64,000 bases of DNA from Desarmillaria ectypa (Eukaryota; Basidiomycota; Agaricomycetes; Agaricales; Physalacriaceae): positions 114,501-178,500 of the forward strand of contig JAUDYN010000011.1 of NCBI GenBank assembly GCA_030407005.1, written 5' to 3'. The stretch's first letter is position 1. Every line of letters starts with the position of its first letter. The position numbers were made by a program, and so were the translations under genes. Below the pieces are notes generated by a model. The model had not been told where the DNA came from, did no database searches, and worked only from the letters and a program-made list of their open reading frames with translations. Of the stretch, positions 43,934 through 57,409 are shown piece by piece.

Positions 43934-45779
43934 ATGTCTCCTACTGGTGAGTCCTCAGTTTCCACAGGTCAGACTTATGTACATGCATTAGGACATTTAT
44001 CAGCAAAAAAATACACAACTTTGTTATAGACTCCAAAGCTAAAGACAACCAAAGAATCGACAACAAACAGGTATATCATGCTCCTAAAAGATGCTGACAT
44101 GACAATCTATAGTGAATCCAGAGCCTCCGATGAGGTGCAGGATTTGCCAGGTGGTGCCAGCACTGCCATGAAGTCCACCAAGCCCACTCAGCAGAACTCA
44201 CCAGATACATGGGTAAAACTGCAGACTGAGATCAGTAGGTGGGATGTCCTGGGACCTCTGAAGCTGAACACCTCAGTGCCCCCATCTAGGGAGCCAAGTC
44301 CAAAACCAACCTCACCAGGGTCAGTGGAGAAGGACAGTGCCTACCAAGGCCAGGATTGGGGTCATGCACTATCTGGTCCAGTTGGGAGAAACCTGATGGT
44401 GGAACTGACCATAATGATAGCATCCATATTTGCACCTGGTACTATTGCTGAGTACTCCACCAAAACAGGTAGTAGCAGAACCTCAGCAGCATCAAGTTGA
44501 GTCCAGCATCCTCCTGATGTCATTTGAGTTCCTGAGTGAACTCAAGCTGAAGAACAGAAGGAAGCTGCTAGCACCCAGGCAGTAAAAAGGGGGCACTCAA
44601 ACCAGGATCTGAAAGTTTGGCTGAGCCCAGCAAGATCTCAGTCTAGCTCCATCAAGGAAAGTGCTAGCCAGGGACATGGTAGCAAGCCTCCTGACTCGAG
44701 GGAGAAAGTTTTGGTTGAGCTGCCAGTACCAGCAGATCCTGATTCAGACAGCATGGAATAAATGCTGACTTCACCAGTTAACATCCCTGAAGATTGGAGT
44801 GCAACTGCCTATCACCCATCACTGGTAGCACTCACAACAGCCAAAGGACAGGAATCTGCTAGTGCTCAGATAGTAAAGAGGGGGCACTCCAACAGAACCA
44901 CCATCATCATTGAAGTACCCAATGAAGAGAATGACACAGCCTTGCTATAGTGGAAGGCAAAACAGTCTAAAGCCAGAACCCCAACACCTGAAATCCTGCC
45001 TAACAAGGGGGTACTGAATCCCAAAATTCTGCCAGTCATAGGGGTACCCAATCATATGTGGTATAAGCCCTTTGGAGTTGACTGGACTCTATGTGTTATT
45101 CATGCTACCAAAGACTCAGCAGTTGCCAAAGCTGTTCTCTCCACTTGGGTTCATCCCAAGTGACTTGGAGAAATTACTGATAAGCTCATCCAGAGCTTGA
45201 ATACTGAAGAGAGTTTTGCATGTGAGCAACTCTACAAACTTTTTGAACCAATCCAGTATATCCACAGTACCAAAAGTTCTGGTCAGGACTTCTTGGTGGA
45301 TATCCAACTTGCTCCTTGTACTGGGAAGAAAACCTTGACAACCTGTGAATTATTGGATAGTGGCTGCACTGGCAGTTCTATCAACTAAACCTATGTCCAA
45401 CAACACCAGTTGAATACCAGAAAAGCTGCTACTCTCATACCTATCTATAATGCTGACAGAACCTGTAATAAAGCAGGCAACATAACCAAATTTGTGGAAC
45501 TCTGAATGACCATCGGAGACCACGTAGCATGAATTGACCTTGCAGTCATGGACTTGGGCTCCAAAACAGTATATTTGGGCCATGACTGGCTTAAATGCCA
45601 TAACCCATTGGTCAACTGAAAAATGGGGTCAATGATATTTGGACAATGTCATTGTATCAAGAATCACTTCACTCTTTCTGACTCAGATGATGAAGACAGA
45701 TGGGATGAAGAACTGGAAGAGGGCAAAACCATCCTTGCAGTAAACATGCAAGAGGAAATCATCCTCTGATGATGTGCTT
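43902..45779 (+). pseudogene. E3 pol 5' part: linker and protease
   Basis: Frame -1 to gag, as in Y. The linker includes LLKDADMTIYSESRASDEV (44,081) and two KRGHSN motifs, the second followed by TTIIIEVPNEEND (about 44,900). The retropepsin remnant has LLDSGCTGSSIN (about 45,350) and LGHDWLKCHN (about 45,580). It stops at EEIIL where repeat D is inserted; the continuation (AVHHTNKL) lies inverted next to repeat E. Confidence 0.7.
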
Positions 45780-47053
45780 GGTAATGGCGAGTGACAAAAG
45801 AATTAGGGAATGGCAATGAACACCAATCACACTAAACCTCTTACTACTCTACACTTAATCACCAATATTGAATTCAGGCAGTTTCAAGTATGATGGAAGC
45901 ACTCTGCAGACTTCAATAATCAAGTACAATTGTCTTAAAGACGTTTTATTCGTTACTAGTGAATTTATACAAAGTACTACTCATACTAGTGGAGTGGGTA
46001 AGACACAATTGGATAAGAGTGACTTGGTTTGAGCTACTGCACTCGTTCTGACTGAAACTGCTTCAGACTGGTGGCACTCTTGGCCTAAGAATAAACTATA
46101 ACTCCGAGAACTTTGCTTGAACTAACTTCAAAACACTCTGGACCTTTGCAGGACACAACAGTGACTCTAATGGACTTCAATTCAATGCAATTCTATGGGT
46201 GACTTAGCAACTATCAATCACTTCATCGAGGTTAAGCACAAAAGCCTTTAATTGGGGACACCAGTTACTACCAGTGAGGGCTCAACTGCAGGGATGGCTT
46301 GCCTGCTTTGCACAAGTGCCCATCCCACTACTTATATACTACTGAGGCAGAACTATAAATATCATCTGGGTATAGGGTATATTGGTAAGGATTTCTTGGC
46401 TAGTCATGAATAATGGTGAATAATCACACAATAGTTGGTCTAGTCTGTTTTCTTTTCAAATGGTCAGTCTAGAGACTCCACAATTGGTCTTTCCACATCC
46501 TTGGCCCAACTACATGCTCTAGTAACATGGTTATATGAATACCCAGATATTGGTGCCTGTAACAGCTATCTGATCATAATTGAGAGTGCAGTCCAGCTAC
46601 ACTAGTATCAATCATAAGAGATCTATATCATAATAATCAAATCTGGGCTCAAGGTTAATCCATTCCTAATTTATTTCTAAGTCCTGTTTCAAGATTGCCA
46701 TGTGACTAGTTATCCTGACTTAGGCATTTATGCCCAGTCCAGTTTTCTAGTGACAGAACTTCACAAGATCTGTGTACTCTGCTCCTAGTTTTGGTGTGCT
46801 AGTAGCATCCTTCATTTGCTAGTGATTGTATTTAATCCTGCTAGCATTCAAGTTACTAGTCTGGCCAGCTAGTAGATTTAACCCACTAATGGTGTTGTAT
46901 CTAAATCCTGGCTCTACCAGTTGCTTACTGCTTTTAACTATCAGCTTGAAGCCTCAGCTATAGTCCTCTATGTATCACTAGTATAGGATAGATGTGCAAT
47001 AGTATTGTTACAAAATCACAAAATCTAGGTGTGAATGCATAGATGGCATATCA
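45780..47053 (+). repeat. ~1.3-kb TG...CA repeat, copy D
   Basis: 1,274 bp, more diverged from A-C, mainly by CG to TG/CA changes in its second half. Flanks are CTGA and CCAG, which do not match. Inserted in E3 pol just after the protease. Confidence 0.75.
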
Positions 47054-49295
47054 CCAGTTGTGGAATGAACTCAATTGTTATGGGTGAATTCTGTGAGTGG
47101 TAAGCATGCAACCCAATCAGTCTGTCAGTGGTTGACAAAGATTTGGAGGTATTTTTCTACCTCCTGATTGACCTGCTCCATCTGTCTATTGGTCTGTGGA
47201 TGATATGCAGTGGATGCATTTTGCATGATATTCAGCATCTGGTAAAGTTCCTTCATGAAGGAAGACATGAATTGAGGTCCTCGGTCTGAGATGACCACTT
47301 GCAGCATTCCATGTTTTGCATAGACATGATTTTGGAGCATAAGGGCCCATCCTTCTGCAGATAATTCTTCATGGCATGGGATGAGGAGTATGTTTTTTGA
47401 AAAATGATCTACAATGACAAGCAAGGCATCATAGCCTTCTGATTCTGGAAGCCCAATGACCATGTCAACTGAGATATCGGTCCAGGGGGTATCTGAGATT
47501 GTGTTGGGATGAAGAGGGGTGGCCTTTGCCTGTGTGTCACTCTTCATCCTTTGACATGTTTTGCATCCCTTGATATAGGATTTGATGTCTTTTTTCATCT
47601 TAGGCCACCAATATTCTTGTAGGATGAGTTCTTTGGTTTTTGCGATGCCTGGATGTTCAGCAGTAATATGATTATGGTGTTGCACAATGATTTTGCTGTG
47701 GAGTAATGTATCTTGAGGGATATAGATTTGTCTGTCATACCATAACACTTTGTTTTCCTGCATGATCCCTTGTTTGTGGTTGGGGGATTTCTTGATCTCT
47801 TGATCCCATTGTTTCTTTTGTTGAGTTGCATCTCTTATACATGTCATTTGGTCTTCAGTGGTAGGCAGTATCAATGCCCTGAAATGTTCAGGGGAAAGAA
47901 CAATCATATCTTGATTGTCTTCTTTTCCCTGATCATGATCATCTCTTCTACTGAGAAGATCAGCTTTTTTGTTAGTGATTCCAGCTTTATATTGAAGGAC
48001 AAAGTGGTATTCAGCCAACTTGGTAACCCATCGGGTTTGACATCAGTTCAGCTTCTGGGGTTTCCAGAAGTATTGGAGATTTTGGTGATCTGTCCAAATC
48101 TCAATAGTCTCCTTGGCACCCATCAGACATTGATGCTATTCTTCCAAGGCTAACATGATTGCCAGCAATTCTTTATCATAGATTTCATAATTGCATTCAG
48201 TGACAGATCTCCATTTGCCATTCTGTTCTTGGCTTAGTACGGCTCCAATAGCTCCATTGCTGGAGTCTGCCTCTACTTGGAATTTCCCATCATCAGAGGG
48301 AATTGTTAGAACAATGTTTGTGGTCAGCAACTTTTTGAGTTGTGCAAATGCTTGTTCTTGTTCTATTCCCCAAGTCCAGTCTACCTTCCCAGTTAACTGG
48401 GTGAGGGGTCATATGATTTTGAAGTAGTTATGGATGAATTTTTGATAGAAATTTGTAAATCCTAAGAAGGATTGGAGTTCCTTCTTTGCTTATGATGACC
48501 CCAAGATATTCTGTTTCAAGTACCTTGAACTCGCATTTCTCTGCTTTGAGGAACAATTTGTTTTCTCACAGTCATTGGAGAACTTATCAAATGATGATTC
48601 GGTGTTCAGACAGGGATTTGGTGAATATAAGGATGTCATCAAGGTAAATGGTGACTTATCCTCCTGCAATGAGGTCTTTGAAAATATCGTTCATCATCCA
48701 CTGGAATGTGGCTGGTGAATTGGTGAGACTGAAGAACATTACTGTAGGTTCAAAGAGATCTCAGTTAGTTTGGAATGCTGCTTTTTCTTCATTGCTTTCT
48801 CAGATGTAGTCATTATTATATCCCCATTGTATGTCTAGTTTTGAAAAGTATTTGGCTCCTCATAACTTGTCAATGAGTTTGGATATCAAAGGAAGTGGAT
48901 ATCAATTTTTGATTGTCATTTTGTTCAGTTTTCAGTAATCTTGAATGGGATATAAAGAGCCATCCTTTTTCTTGACAAAGAAGAAAGGAGAGGCAAAGGG
49001 GGATTTAGAGGGATGGATATGTCCTGAGTTGAGGTTCTCATCAAGGAATTTGTCGAGCTGTTCTTGCTCATTTTGGTTGAGCAGGTATACTTTACAATCT
49101 AGTGTGGATTTGGCATTAGGGGTTAGCTCAATGGTGTGATCCCAGGGTTTCTGGTCTGGTAATTCATCAAATCTTTCTTTAGAGAACAAGTCTCTAAAGC
49201 TTTGATATTGAGGAGGCACAAGCTCCTCAAAAGTCTTCTTTGGCTTTTCTGCATTTGTGGCTGCCGCCAATTTGTTTGTGTGGTGTACAGCTTGG
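47054..49295 (-). pseudogene. Inverted chromovirus pol block (RT, RNase H, integrase)
   Basis: On the minus strand, starting at 49,295: QAVHHTNKL, the RT with an intact YLDD (about 48,630), RNase H and a 297-codon open stretch (48,018-47,125). That stretch carries the integrase zinc motif GCKTCQRMK, ISDRGPQF and EQVNQEVEKY. It ends at VHSTTG inside the integrase, where repeat D begins. Joining 45,779 to 49,295 restores the protein EEIIL-(Q/R)AVHH found intact in E1, so this block is E3's own pol, inverted between repeats D and E. Confidence 0.75.
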
Positions 49296-50650
49296 TGATA
49301 TGCCATCTATGCATTCACACCTAGATTTTGTGATTTTGTAACAATACTATTGCACATCTATCCTATACTAGTGATACATAGAGGACTATAGCTGAGGCTT
49401 CAAGCTGATAGTTAAAAGCAGTAAGCAACTGGTAGAGCCAGGATTTAGATACAACACCATTAGTGGGTTAAATCTACTAGCTGGCCAGACTAGTAACTTG
49501 AATGCTAGCAGGATTAAATACAATCACTAGCAAATGAAGGATGCTACTAGCACACCAAAACTAGGAGCAGAGTACACAGATCTTGTGAAGTTCTGTCACT
49601 AGAAAACTGGACTGGGCATAAATGCCTAAGTCAGGATAACTAGTCACATGGCAATCTTGAAACAGGACTTAGAAATAAATTAGGAATGGATTAACCTTGA
49701 GCCCAGATTTGATTATTATGATATAGATCTCTTATGATTGATACTAGTGTAGCTGGACTGCACTCTCAATTATGATCAGATAGCTGTTACAGGCACCAAT
49801 ATCTGGGTATTCATATAACCATGTTACTAGAGCATGTAGTTGGGCCAAGGATGTGGAAAGACCAATTGTGGAGTCTCTAGACTGACCATTTGAAAAGAAA
49901 ACAGACTAGACCAACTATTGCATGATTATTCACCATTATTCATGACTAGCCAAGAAATCCTTACCAATATACCCTATACCCAGATGATATTTATAGTTTT
50001 GCCTCAGTAGTATATAAGTAGTGGAATGAGCACTCATGCAAGGGAGGCAAGCCATCCCCACAGTTGAGCCCTCACTGGTAGTAACTGGTGTCCCCAACTA
50101 AAGGCATTTGTGCTTAACCTCAATGAAGTGATTAATAGTTGCTGAGTCACCTATAGTATTGCATTGAATTGAAGTCTCTTAGAGTCACTGTTGTATCCTG
50201 AAAAGGTCCAAAGTGTTTTGAAGTTAGTTTAAGCAAAGTTCTCAGAGTTATAGTATTATTCTTAGGCCAAGAGTGCCACTAGTCAGCCAAGAGTGTGACT
50301 GGTCAAGTGTTTATCACTTGTAGGAAGCAGTATAGGGCCAAGAGTGCCACCAGTCTAAAGCAGTTTCAGTCAGAATAAGCACAGTAGCTCAAACCAAGTC
50401 ACTCTTATCCAATTGTGTTTTACCCACCCCACTAGTATAAGTAGTACTTTGTATAACTCACTAGTAATGAATAAAATGTCTTTACAACAATTGTACTTGA
50501 TTATTAAAGTCTGCAGAGTGCTTCCATCATACTCAAAACCACCCAAATTCAATATTGGTGATTAAGTGTAGAGTAGTAAGAGATTTAGTGTGATTGGTGT
50601 TCATTTTCATCCTCTAATTCTTTTGTCACTGGCAGTTACCAAGCACATCA
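49296..50650 (-). repeat. ~1.3-kb TG...CA repeat, copy E (inverted)
   Basis: 1,355 bp with one internal ~80-bp extra unit. In its own orientation the flanks are GCAA and CCAA. One side touches pol and the other gag, of different orientation, so this copy marks a recombination junction. Confidence 0.75.
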
Positions 50651-51511
50651 TTGCCCCGGTTGAGTGCCAGCCACTCATCCATGTTAGAGCAAAGCTCTGG
50701 CCAGCCCATTCTAGCCTTGACATTGGCCCTTCATAATTCCCAGATGCTGGATACGAAGGGGCTGAGTATCTCCCAATCAATGTCAGTGAGCTCAGGCCAG
50801 TTGCAGTCAGTCCCATCTACATTGAAGGGACTGTCAGGAGGGAGGGGAGCAGCCATGGTCATGGCATTAGAGCTTTCATCAGAGTCACTGGAGAGCTCAA
50901 TGATGGAGATGGAGGAGGAGGAGTTTGTTCCTCCTCCTTAGGGCTAAGAGCCTCACTCTTGGGCCTAGGGTCTATATGGTGGTTCTGATCCATTCCAGGA
51001 TTGTTGGGGTGTCTGGGGCTGAGATAGGCCCAGACTGGGATTGGGGCATGGGGACACTGGGGAGGAGAGTATGGAGGCAGGGATTCTTTATTTGTAGCCT
51101 GTATGTTCCTCATATATTCTTGGGTGATAGTGGGGGTGGATCATTTCACCCAGTTGTTAGAGGGATCTGGGGTCAAAGTCCTCCTGTTGTTGGTGGCCGA
51201 ATTGGAGGAGGAGGTAGTTGAGAAGCAGACTTGAGGGTGAGGAAGTATTTCCTCCTCCCTAGGTCTCAGTTGGATGGGGGAGAGCCTCCTGGGAAGGCTA
51301 TAGTCAGGATGTCAGGGTGATCAGAGAGGAATCTGTGGTGAGCAGCAGGGTCACTGCTCTTGGCATAGAAGGGTGGTAAAGAGGACAAGTAATGCAGCGC
51401 TGCCAATTGCAACACTGAGAATAATGGTTTTCTGATTTTGTCAAATTTCTTTGAGCATGTGCTTCTTTTATGGCTAGCATATAAGAAGTGGTAAGAGTAT
51501 CTTTCAACTAA
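50651..51511 (-). pseudogene. Inverted chromovirus leader and gag N-terminus
   Basis: Minus-strand reading from 51,511: primer site TTAGTTGAAAGATA, leader, then gag 5' sequence with SIIELSSDSDESS near 50,881-50,910, ending in the gag segment that other copies continue as GDPIWG. Broken by stops. It belongs with the reversed LTR at 51,512-51,906. Confidence 0.65.
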
Positions 51512-51906
51512 TGTTAGGACCCTGTCTAACATATGATCTTGGGATGCTTACATCACTCTTGGGCTGTCTCACATTCAGACAATCATCCATAAGTAAGAGG
51601 ACAGTTGGTCTTTAGATATATGTAGTAGAAGGTATATAATTAAAGTTTAGTCAAAAAATAGAGAGTATGTACCAATACTACTCTACTTATATACTCAACT
51701 ATGATGCTAATAATAGCTGAAACAATGGTATCTGTGTGTGAAACTTGAGGGAGTCAGATGACTGTAGTCCAATTATGATAAAGCTATTGAGAATCAGTAG
51801 AATACCTAAGGGTAGATATGCTTGTATGGTGGGACTGGTTAGATATGGAGGTGATGTGTAAGTGTCAGGACATGAAATATGATAAGATAATGGAAAAATC
51901 GTAACA
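51512..51906 (-). repeat. Inverted chromovirus LTR (395 bp)
   Basis: Reverse-strand LTR (ends TGTTACG and CCTAACA in its own orientation), most like the LTR at 57,016-57,409. It joins directly to forward-oriented gag at 51,907, so it is either an insertion in E4's gag or E4's own 5' end inverted. Confidence 0.75.
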
Positions 51907-52182
51907 GTCACTGGGGCAACAAGTTTCTTAGCCCCAAAGCCAACAGCCATTACAGGTCCCAGCTGGGATGCTGGAACTGGTCAATGAACAGTGTATGGGA
52001 GATCAGAACAGCCAATGGAAGTTGATCATAGGAAGGCAGAAGGTAGATGTTTCTGTTGCAACAAGAAAGGCCACATGGCCAAGGACTGCCCTAAGAAAAG
52101 AGATTTCAAGAACATTCAGTCAGTAGGACCCACTAACAAAGTGGTGCCATCTACAGCCAAGATTGAGAAGGTAAAAGAGTAG
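51907..52182 (+). pseudogene. E4 gag C-terminus
   Basis: Starts mid-gag (TGATSFLAPKP), has zinc knuckle CFCCNKKGHMAKDC at about 52,052-52,093 and ends at the conserved TAG 52,180-52,182. The rest of gag is not attached. Confidence 0.7.
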
Positions 52183-52214
52183 GCTGACAAGGGTTCAATT
52201 CCCCTTGCTCAACT
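52182..52214 (+). other. Post-gag hairpin, E4 copy
   Basis: GGCTGA and CAAGGG pair with CCCTTG and TCAACT around TTCAATTC, with one C-A mismatch and one G-U pair in the outer stem. The outer sequence again differs from the Y and E1 copies. Confidence 0.5.
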
Positions 52215-55200
52215 AATACCTCTAGTGGTGAGTCCTCAGTTTCCATGGGTCAGACTTATATATATGATTTAGGATATATAAACACAAAAGAATATATGAC
52301 TTTGTTACAGATCCTGAAACTGAAGAACCCTAAAGAATCAAACAGAAACAGGTATGTCACACTTTTAGAAGATGCTGACATGACTATCTGTAGTGAATTC
52401 TGAGCCCCTGACAAAGCACAGGTTCTGCCAGGTGGTGCTGGCACTGCACCAAAGTCCAACAAGCTCGCTATGTGGAGCTCACCAAATATGCAGGTAACAC
52501 TATAGACTGGAGTCAGTAGATAGGATGCCTTCAGGCCTCTGAAGCCAAACACCTCTGCACTCCTGTTTAGGGAGCCAAGTTCTGCTTCACCAGGGCCATT
52601 GGGAGAAACAAGCACTCACCAAGGCTGAACACAAGGATCCAAGAACCCGAAGACACAGAAACTCTAGGACCCAAGGATTCCCAGGAAGGACAGGCACATT
52701 CAAGCAATATGTGCACTAGCTGGAGGAAAAGCTGTGTGATACCCAGATTGGCTAGAGGAAAGGAGTCAGTTGATATACTGGCATTAACAGATATCATGAC
52801 TGCAGTGGGACCCAGCTCTGACAGCTCTGCTGACATCTCCAAAAAGAGTAGTAACATGACTCCCACCTCATTGAAAGCACAAGTGCTGGCTGAAGAACAA
52901 GAGAAAGCTGCTAGCACCCAGGCAGTAAAAAGAGGGCATTCCAGCAGAATCACCACTATTGAAGTACCCAATAAAGAGGATGACATGGCTTTCCAGCAAT
53001 GGGAAGCACAACAGTCCAAAGCCAGAACCCCAACACCCAAAACCTCACCTAACAAGAGGGTACCAAAATCCAAAATACTGTCAGTCATGAAGGTACCCAA
53101 TCACATGTGGTACAAGCCATTCAGAGTCAACTGGACTCTACACACTATTTGTACTGCCAAGAACTTGGCTGTTGCTAAGGCTGTTCTCTCCACATAAGTA
53201 CATCCCAAATGACTTGGAGAAATCACCAATGAGCTTGCACAGAGCTTACAAACAGAAGAGAGTCCAGCTTATGAGTGACTCTATAAACTTCATGAATTGA
53301 TCCAATATATCTGCAGCACCAAAAGTTCCAGTTGGGACTTTTGGGTAGATGTACAACTAGCCCCATGCACAGGAAAGAAGATATTGACAATCTGAGCATT
53401 GTTGGATAGGGGCTGTATAGGCAGTTCTATCAACCAAAGCTATATCCAACAATACCAGCTAGATACCCAAAAGGCTGCCACCCCAATTCCTATCTATAAT
53501 GTAGATGGAACCTGCAATAAGGCAGGTGATGTCACTGAGTTTGTGGAAATCTGAATGACTATCAGAAACCACACCAAATGAATTGACCTTGCAGTCATAG
53601 ACTTGGGTTCCAAAACAGTGTATTTGGGCCATGACTGGCTTAAATGCCATAACCCATTGATTAACTGGAAGACAGGCTGAATAACCTTTAGATGCTGTCA
53701 CTGCATCAAAAGCCAATTCCTCCTCCCTGATGCAGATGAGAAGGATCAATGGGATGAAGAGCTAGAAGAAGACAAAAGCATTCTTGTGGTTAACATGTAA
53801 GAAAAACTTGTGCTATGAGTAGTACATCATGCTAATGAATTGGCTGCAGCTGCAAATGCAGAAAAGCTGAAAAAGACATTTGAGAAGCTCGTACCTTCTC
53901 AGTATCAAAGCTTTAGAGATTTATTCTCAAAAGAAAGCTTTGATGAACTTCTGGAGTGGAAGCCCTAAGATCATGCAATTGAACTAGTGCCCAATGCAAA
54001 ATTGACACTAGATTGTAAAGTATACCCACTCAATCACAATGAGCAGGAACAGTTGGACAAATTTCTCAATGAAAACCTTGACTCAGGATGAATTCACCTC
54101 TCGAAATCCCCTTTTGCTTCACCATTCTTCTTTATCAAGAAAAAAGATGGTTCACTACAACCTGTTCAGAACTATCATAAACTGAACAAAATGATTATTA
54201 AAAACCAATATCCTCTCCTATTGATTTCTGAACTCATTGACAAATTATGTGGAGCAAAGTATTTCTCGAAACTAGATGTTTGGTGAGAGTATAACAACAT
54301 ATGCATTCAAGATGGAGATGAAGAAAAAGCCACATTTAGAACCAACCAAGGTCTTTTCAAGCTGACAGTCATGTTCTTTGGGCTTACAAATTCACCAGCC
54401 ACATTCCAATGGATGATGAATGATATCCTCATTTTCACCAAAATCTTTGACAAGCATTGATCCATTATTCACCAGGTTCTCCAATGTCTATAGGAGAACA
54501 AACTATTCCTCAAAGCCAAGAAGTGTGAGTTTGAAGTACTCAAAACCAAGTATTTAGGAGTTATCATCAGTGAAAATGCTATTCAAATGGATCCTGTCAA
54601 GGTTGCCAGAATAGGAGAATGGCCTACCCTGACAAAGAAAAAGGAACTCCAATCCTTCCTTGGATTCACAAACTTTTATCATAAATTCATACATGATTAT
54701 TCCAAAATAGTTCAACCCCTCATGCAGTTAACTGGGAAGGTGGACTGGACTTGGGGTAAGGAACAGGACCAAGTGTTCACACAACTCAAACACCTGATGA
54801 CAACCAATGTGATCCTGACCATCCTCTCTGATGAAGGAAAATTCCAAGTAGAGGTGGACTTGAGTGACAGAGCCATTGGTGCTATCCTGAGTCAAGAACA
54901 GAATGGTAAATGGAGGCCCATCACCTTATTGCCTTCATGTCCAAGGCTCTAACTGTCACCAAACACAATTATGAAATCTATGATAAAGAATTGCTGGCAA
55001 TTATATTGGCCTTGGAAGAATGGCACCACTATCTTATGGGTGCTAAGGAGGTAATCAAAATCTGGATGGACCACTAAAATCTCCAGTATTTCCAAAAACC
55101 ACAGAAACTGAACTGCTGACAAGCCCAATGGGTCACTGAGTTAGCCAAATACTATTTTATCCTTCAACATAAGGCTGGAGTAGCCAACAAAAAAGCCAAC

Positions 55201-56983
55201 CTGCTTAGTCCTATGATGATCATGATCAAGGGAAGGAAGACAATCAAGATATAGTCATCCTCTCTCCAGAACACTTCAGGGCACTTATACTGCCTACCAC
55301 TGATAAACAGATCATGTGTATCAAAGATGCAACCTGACAGAAAAAGCAATGGGACCAAGGGATTGAAAAGTCTCTTAATCATGAATGAGAAATTATGCAA
55401 AAGGATGAGATGTTATAGTATGATGGATGTATCTATATTCCCCAGGATGAAACTCTACAAGGCAAAATCATCACCTGACACTATGACCATATCATGGCAG
55501 GACACCCAGATATTGCCAAAGTCAGGAAACTAGTATTATGAGAATATTGGTGGCCCAAGATGAAGAAAGATATAGAAGCATATATCAAAGGATGTGAAAT
55601 GTGTCAAAGAACAAAAAGTGACACCTAAGCTAAAGCTGCTCCTCTTCATCCAAACATGATTCCTGATGCCCCTTGGACTCATATCTCAGTCAATATGATT
55701 ACTGGTCTCCCAGATTCAGAAGGGTATGATACCTTACTGGTCATTATAGATTGATTCTCCAAAACCATTCTCCTGATCCCCTGTCATGAAGAGTTATCTG
55801 CTGAAAGATGGGCCCATATACTCTGAAATCATGTCTATGTAAAATATACAATGCCCCAAGTTGTTATTTTTGACCAAGGACCCCAATTGTGTCTTTCTTC
55901 ATGAAGGAACTCTATCAAATGCTAAATATTACTCAAAATGTATCCATGGCATACCATCCCCAGACTGATGGCCAAACCAAACAAGTCAATCAGGAGATCA
56001 AAAAATATCTTTGAATTTTCATCAACCATTGACAAAAAGACTGGGTCAAATGGTGATCACTCACAGAATTCACCCACAATAACTGAGTACACTTGGCCAT
56101 GGAAAAAAGCCTGTTCATGGCATTATATGGCAGAAATCCCTGACTCATCCCAGATTCAATACAAAAAACTCTATTTGTGAATCCCACAGCCACAGAATTT
56201 ACAGAAATGATGGCGCAAGTCCACAAAGAAGTCCATGATGCATTGGAAAAAGCAGCAGTACAAATGAAGGCACAATATGACAAAAAGAAACAATCAACTT
56301 GGGAATACCAAATTGGTGATAAGGTGTGGCTCAATACAGCCAACCTTTATCTTCCATGACCAAAGAAAAAACTCAACAATAAACAAATAGGACCATTGGA
56401 AATCCTCAAAAAAGCAAGGATGGCAGCATACAAACTCAAACTGCTACCCCATTGGAAGATACATCTCTGATTCAATGAAAAGCTATTAACCCTATATATT
56501 GTGCCCTCATTTCCGAATCAACAACAACTGCTGCCTCCTCCCCCTGACCTCATCAATGGACAGGAAGAGTATGAAATTGAAGAAGTCCTAGACTCCTGCA
56601 CACAATAAGTACATGCTAAGTGAGGGCAACCATCCAAGTTAGTCACAGACTACTTGGTCAAGTGGAAAGGATAGACAAGAGAACATAACTCTTGGGTCCA
56701 AGAAACTGAGATGACCAATGCCAAGAAAGTGATTGCAGAGTATGAGGCCAATGTCAACTGAGCCCTATACAACACCAAAATCATAACCAAGGACAAAACA
56801 GTATCAAAAATACTTGACCACAAATACTCAGAAAATGGGGATGTTGCATACCTTGCTCAGTGTAAGGATGGATTCCAAAAATGGGTCATTAACCTGGATA
56901 AAGACATATGGAAACACCTGATTAATCAGTATTGGGACTATCAAGCAGAGTCTCAATTTGAAACTCCTGAAAAAGAACCTTAG
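52183..56983 (+). pseudogene. E4 pol remnant with RT active site deleted
   Basis: Linker with ITTIEVPNKEDDM (about 52,950), protease remnant (about 53,395), RT, RNase H (about 54,840), integrase (GCEMCQRTK, about 55,590) and chromodomain remnant (about 56,570-56,720), ending at TAG 56,981-56,983. In RT, FQWMMND runs directly into ILIFTK at 54,421: about 51 nt that would encode the YLDD catalytic motif are missing, so this copy could not have served as its own polymerase since that deletion. Many stops and some frameshifts. Confidence 0.75.
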
Positions 56984-57015
56984 CAGTTGGGATGACTGCT
57001 TTAACAAGAGGGTAA

Positions 57016-57409
57016 TGTTACAATTTTTCTATTATCTTATCTCACCCAATATCATATCACTTACATATCATCAATGTATCACCCAAAACACTGTCATTCA
57101 GTCTTATCAAACCTCTCATGTTTCATTTATTCTAAAGCACCTCACTGTGGTTGGACTGTGGTCACCCAACTCCTATGGTTTCACACATGTATCTCATCAT
57201 TTCACCTATTATTAGTCTAATGCTTTCAGTATATAAGTAGAATAGTTTTGGTACCTACTCCCTATCTTTTGACTAAACTTAAATCATATACTTCCTTTGC
57301 ACTCTTCTAAAGATCTATGCCATACTCTACCATGGGTGATTGTCTGAATATAAGACAGCCCAGAGTTATACAATTGATCCCAAGAACACATGCTAGGCAG
57401 ATCCTAACA
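57016..57409 (+). repeat. E4 3' LTR (394 bp)
   Basis: Preceded by AACAAGAGGGTAA and starting TGTTACAATTTTTC, ending CCTAACA. TATATAAG at 57,230-57,237 and TATCTTTTGACTAA at 57,263-57,276, the expected partner of its family's primer site. Confidence 0.85.
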
